A stretch of 7,640 nucleotides of DNA, taken from positions 1 to 7,640 of the forward strand of contig QHTP01000189.1 in assembly GCA_003220855.1 (NCBI GenBank), read 5' to 3'. The stretch comes from Gemmatimonadota bacterium. GTDB lineage: Bacteria; Gemmatimonadota; Gemmatimonadetes; Gemmatimonadales; GWC2-71-9. The notes beneath the pieces were generated by a model. That model was given only the letters and a program-made list of their open reading frames with translations, made no database searches and was not told where the DNA came from. Below are positions 5,116 to 7,640 of this stretch, in pieces (the first letter of the stretch is position 1; the number at the start of each line of letters is the position of its first letter). The position numbers and the translations under genes are program-made.

Positions 5116-6248
5116 GCCGGTGCCGGCCGGGAGACGAGCGGGGCCGTGGTGTCCTGCGGAGGCGGCGCCACGACCGGCGCCGCGGGAACGAGCTGCTCGG
5201 TCGGCGCGTCCGCGCGGCCGGCGCGTCCACGCGCGACTACGGCGGCGGCCACACCCAACAGCACGAGCGCGACGGCGATGGCCACCCAGCGCACCCAGTG
5301 CCTGCGCGGCGGCGCCGCGTCATATCCATCATCCCACACCAGCGGCGGGGCGCGGCGCGGCGGGGCCACCGGCAGCGGCGCGAGCGGTGCCGCCGGTTGC
5401 GACTCTGGGGCTGGCGTCGGTGCCGCTGCCGCGTCGAGCGCCGCGACGAGGTCGAGAACCGTGGAATACCGATCTTGCGGAGCCGGGCTCAGGGCCCGAG
5501 TGAGCGCCTCGGCCACGCCGCGGGGCAGGGGCGGGGTGGCGCCGGGCGATGCCGCCGCCTCCAAGCACTCGAGCGCCAGCACAGCCAGGCCGTACTGATC
5601 GCCGGCCGGCCCGATTTGGCGCGTGTGGCGCTCTTCGGGCGCCATGTAGTGCGCGAGCCGGGAGCGCGCCGCGGCGGGGTCGCGCGGGGCGCCGGCTTCG
5701 AGCGCACGGGCGACGGCAAAATCACCCAACAAGGCCGACCCGTCGGACACCACCATGACGTTCCCAGGCTTGACGTTCCCATGCGTGATGCCGCGGCCAT
5801 GCGCGTAATGCAGGGCGGTTGCGAGCTGCGCGACGAGGCGCAGGCAGGTTCGCGGCTCCAGCGGCCCGCCGTTGCGCAGCACGTCGTCCAGCGATCGCCC
5901 CTCGATGTGCGGCATCGCGTACCACAACAGCTGCGAGGTACGGCCGTAGTCGCGGACGGGGATGATGTGGGCGTGATCGAGTGTCGCCCACGCGGCCATG
6001 GCGGCCTCAAACCCCTCGCTGGCCCGCTCCTGCGTCCACACGTGCGGGAGCACCTTCAGGGCGACCACCTGTCCGGCGGCCAGGTCCCGAGCGCGGTAGA
6101 CGCACGATAGCGGCCCGCAGCGCTCGCGCCGCTCCACCCGGTACCGATCGCCCAGCTCCTGAGCGACCGCCATGTCGAGCTCGTCGCGCGCCGCCGCGGA
6201 CCTGCGGAGCTTCCGCGTGGTGGGTCGCGTCATCTGGTCCGTCACCAT
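5085..6248 (-). CDS. Membrane pseudokinase (Ser/Thr kinase fold, HRD changed to HGN), frameshifted before its PEGA domain
   Basis: The product as read has 387 residues. A Hanks-type kinase domain (about 36-272) is followed by a Pro/Ala-rich linker, one transmembrane helix (WVRWVAIAVALVLLGVAAAVV, from 318) and a Pro-rich outer tail. Kept: the VALK lysine K65, N163 in VKPGN, D176 and APE (203-205). Lost: the glycine loop is RCGPLS, the alpha-C Glu position is Ala (A83), HRD is HGN (156-158) with the catalytic Asp replaced by Asn, and DFG is DFA. This is best read as a pseudokinase, perhaps nucleotide-binding or scaffolding at the membrane. The frame stops at 5085 after PARGTSTSTIA, while a PEGA domain continues one base out of frame down to 4930. 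An intact gene would be about 439 residues. ATG 6248 has GGAG (6260-6257) 8 bases upstream, inside the end of glmS, 5 bp after the glmS stop. GTG 6257 would overlap that stop but leaves no room for an RBS. It is likely co-transcribed with glmS. Confidence 0.87.
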   Translation of the reverse strand: MVTDQMTRPTTRKLRRSAAARDELDMAVAQELGDRYRVERRERCGPLSCVYRARDLAAGQVVALKVLPHVWTQERASEGFEAAMAAWATLDHAHIIPVRDYGRTSQLLWYAMPHIEGRSLDDVLRNGGPLEPRTCLRLVAQLATALHYAHGRGITHGNVKPGNVMVVSDGSALLGDFAVARALEAGAPRDPAAARSRLAHYMAPEERHTRQIGPAGDQYGLAVLALECLEAAASPGATPPLPRGVAEALTRALSPAPQDRYSTVLDLVAALDAAAAPTPAPESQPAAPLAPLPVAPPRRAPPLVWDDGYDAAPPRRHWVRWVAIAVALVLLGVAAAVVARGRAGRADAPTEQLVPAAPVVAPPPQDTTAPLVSRPAPARGTSTSTIA

Positions 6249-6253
6249 CGCGG

Positions 6254-7640
6254 TCACTCCACGGTGACGCTTTTGGCGAGGTTGCGCGGCCGGTCCACGT
6301 CGCAGCCGCGCAGCACGGCGATGTGCCCCGCGCCTTCACCTCCTGCATGTTCGAGCGCACCTTCGCGTAGACGTGATCCTGCGGCGCCACGAACACTACC
6401 GGCATCGCGGCATCGATCAGCGCGATCGGGCCGTGCTTCATCTCCGCCGCCGGGTAGCCCTCGGCATGGATGTAGGAGATCTCCTTGAGCTTCAGGGCAC
6501 CCTCGAGCGCGGCGGGGAAATTCACGCCCCGCCCCAGGTACAGGAAATTCCGCGCGTCGGCGAAGCGCGCCGCCAGCGCCCGCACTTCCGGCTCGAGCGC
6601 CAGGGTGCGCGTCACCAGCTGCGGCAGCTGGATCAGGCGGCACACCAGCTCCCGGCCCTGCTCCGCCGTCAGCCCCCGCGCCCGCCCGAGATACAACCCC
6701 AACAGCGCCAGCGCCGCGATCTGCGACGTGAACGCCTTGGTCGACGCCACGCCGACCTCGGGGCCCGCGTGCAGGTAGATCCCGCCCCCGCACTCGCGCG
6801 CGATGGTACTCCCCACCACGTTGACGATCCCCACCACCCGCGATCCCGCCGCCCGTGCCGCCCGCAGCGCTTCCAGCGTGTCCGCGGTCTCCCCCGACTG
6901 TGAGATCGCCAGCGTCAGCGTGCCCGGCGCCACGAGCGGCCGCCGGTAGCGGTACTCCGACGCGTACTCCACCTGCACCGCGATCCCCGCCAGCTCTTCG
7001 ATCAAGTCGCGGCCCACCAGCCCCGCGTGCCACGAGGTGCCGCACGCCACGATCACGATGCGCTGGAGGGCGCGCGCGTCCTCGGGCGCCAGGTTGAGCC
7101 CGTCCAAGCGCGCGCTCCCCTGCTCGGGCAGGAGCCGCCCCCGCAGCGTGGCGCGGATCGTCTCCGGCTGCTCCAGAATCTCTTTGAGCATGAAGTGGGC
7201 GTGCCCGCCCAGCTCGAGCTGCGCCACATCCCAGGCGACGTCGTCCACCGCGCGCAGCTGTACGTGCGACTCACGATCCAGCACCGCGTACCCGGCCGGC
7301 GTGAGCACCGCGATGTCGCCGTCGTCCAGATACACGACCGAGCGGGTGTGCTCCAGCACCGCCGACGCGTCCGACGCCACGAACAGCTCGTCGTCGCCGA
7401 TCCCCAGCAGCACCGGCGACCCCTGCCGCGCCACCACGATCTTCCCCGGCTCCGCCGCCCACATCACCGCCAGCCCGTAGGTCCCCTCGACCAGGGCCAG
7501 CGCGGCGATCACGCGTGCCTCGAGGGTCTCCCCTGCGGCGTCCTCGATCAGGTGCGCCAGGGCCTCCGTGTCGGTCTCGGTGGTGAAGCGGTGGCCGGCG
7601 CGCTCCAGCATGGCCCGCAGCGCGTCGGCGTTCTCGATGA
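6254..7640 (-). CDS. glmS: Glucosamine-6-phosphate synthase (GlmS), 5' end outside window, internal deletion with frame change
   Basis: GlmS makes glucosamine-6-phosphate from fructose-6-phosphate and glutamine, the entry to peptidoglycan and LPS amino sugars. The frame is open to the right edge: it starts IENADALRA and continues MLERAGHRFTTETDTEALAH, so roughly the first 100 residues (catalytic Cys) lie outside. Visible: the rest of the glutaminase domain; GHAHFMLKEILEQP; the first SIS domain with CGTSWHA, ISQSGETADT and STKAFTSQ; the second SIS domain with LYLGRGVNFPAALEGALKLKEISYIHAEGYPAAEMKHG, which holds the Glu and His matching E. coli E488 and H504. After NMQEVKARG (about 6327) the frame breaks. 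The next frame reads HIAVLRGCDVDRPRNLAKS-VTVE and stops at 6254, the standard GlmS C-terminus with the catalytic Lys. The roughly 44 residues normally between these parts (ending QLLAY) are absent, and the loss is 3n+1 bases. Read straight, the first frame runs to 6007 as nonsense. The kinase-like gene follows 5 bp downstream. Confidence 0.92.

Noticed and set aside
5105..5116. Programmed -1 frameshift to make the kinase-PEGA fusion
   Set aside because: The site (CGG GGG in frame) lets only the A-site codon re-pair cleanly, and no strong downstream structure was identified; a G-run indel is simpler.
4983..6110. 375-codon open frame on the plus strand
   Set aside because: It lies antisense to the kinase-PEGA gene, is composed almost wholly of Arg/Ala/Gly/Pro from high-GC codons, and has no motif or ribosome binding site.
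6007..6325. Straight continuation of the first glmS frame down to 6007
   Set aside because: It is out of frame with the conserved GlmS C-terminus, overlaps the kinase-like gene on the same strand, and reads as Arg/Ala/Gly-rich nonsense.
1..7640. tRNA, rRNA, CRISPR array, insertion sequence or phage genes
   Set aside because: No cloverleaf or spaced repeat array, transposase, integrase or terminal inverted repeats were seen on either strand.

Overview
The window is about 70% GC bacterial DNA with densely packed genes. It most likely comes from the Gemmatimonadota. Reasons: lipoprotein-type leaders followed by a Thr-Gly-Pro or Gly-Thr-Asp stretch, AraC-like and response-regulator proteins with worn receiver domains, and a membrane kinase-like protein built to carry a PEGA domain. 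The phylum call rests on family knowledge, not on a marker gene, and is moderate in confidence.

Layout, left to right. (1) 1-978 (+) is the 3' part of a TPR-repeat protein cut by the window edge. (2) 1010-1138 (-) is a 42-residue lipoprotein-like peptide with a clear ribosome binding site. (3) 1257-2051 (+) encodes a degenerate receiver fused to an AraC-type DNA-binding domain. It is divergent from the peptide, and two near-identical 18-bp direct repeats spaced 21 bp lie just before its ATG. (4) 2052-2192 is intergenic: a tract of seven heptamers (four G3 runs on the minus strand), small hairpins, and a perfect 7+7 palindrome abutting a -10-like TATGTT. (5) 2193-3074 (+) encodes a degenerate receiver plus a degenerate GGDEF domain. 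(6) 3058-3936 (-) is a secreted or lipoprotein phosphoesterase (phospholipase C / acid phosphatase superfamily), overlapping gene 5 tail to tail. (7) 4069-4914 (+) is a Tat-exported calcineurin-like metallophosphoesterase, divergent from gene 6. (8) 4930-6248 (-) encodes a kinase-like membrane protein whose C-terminal PEGA domain is out of frame by one base. (9) 6254-7640 (-) is glmS, cut by the right edge and carrying an apparent internal deletion plus frame change near its 3' end. The last two form an operon reading glmS then kinase, 5 bp apart.

Two themes stand out. First, three neighbouring genes encode signalling proteins that keep the fold but lose key residues: receiver-AraC, receiver-GGDEF, and a kinase-like protein with HRD changed to HGN. 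Their roles are probably sensing, scaffolding or DNA binding, not catalysis. Second, two coding lesions lie within about 1.2 kb (the kinase G-run indel and the glmS deletion). This suggests either local gene decay or an assembly/consensus problem, and glmS is normally essential. The most novel-looking unit is the small lipopeptide with its divergent AraC-like regulator and tandem sites. No tRNA, rRNA, CRISPR array, transposase or convincing intrinsic terminator was seen, and no gene-free stretch exceeds 300 bases.
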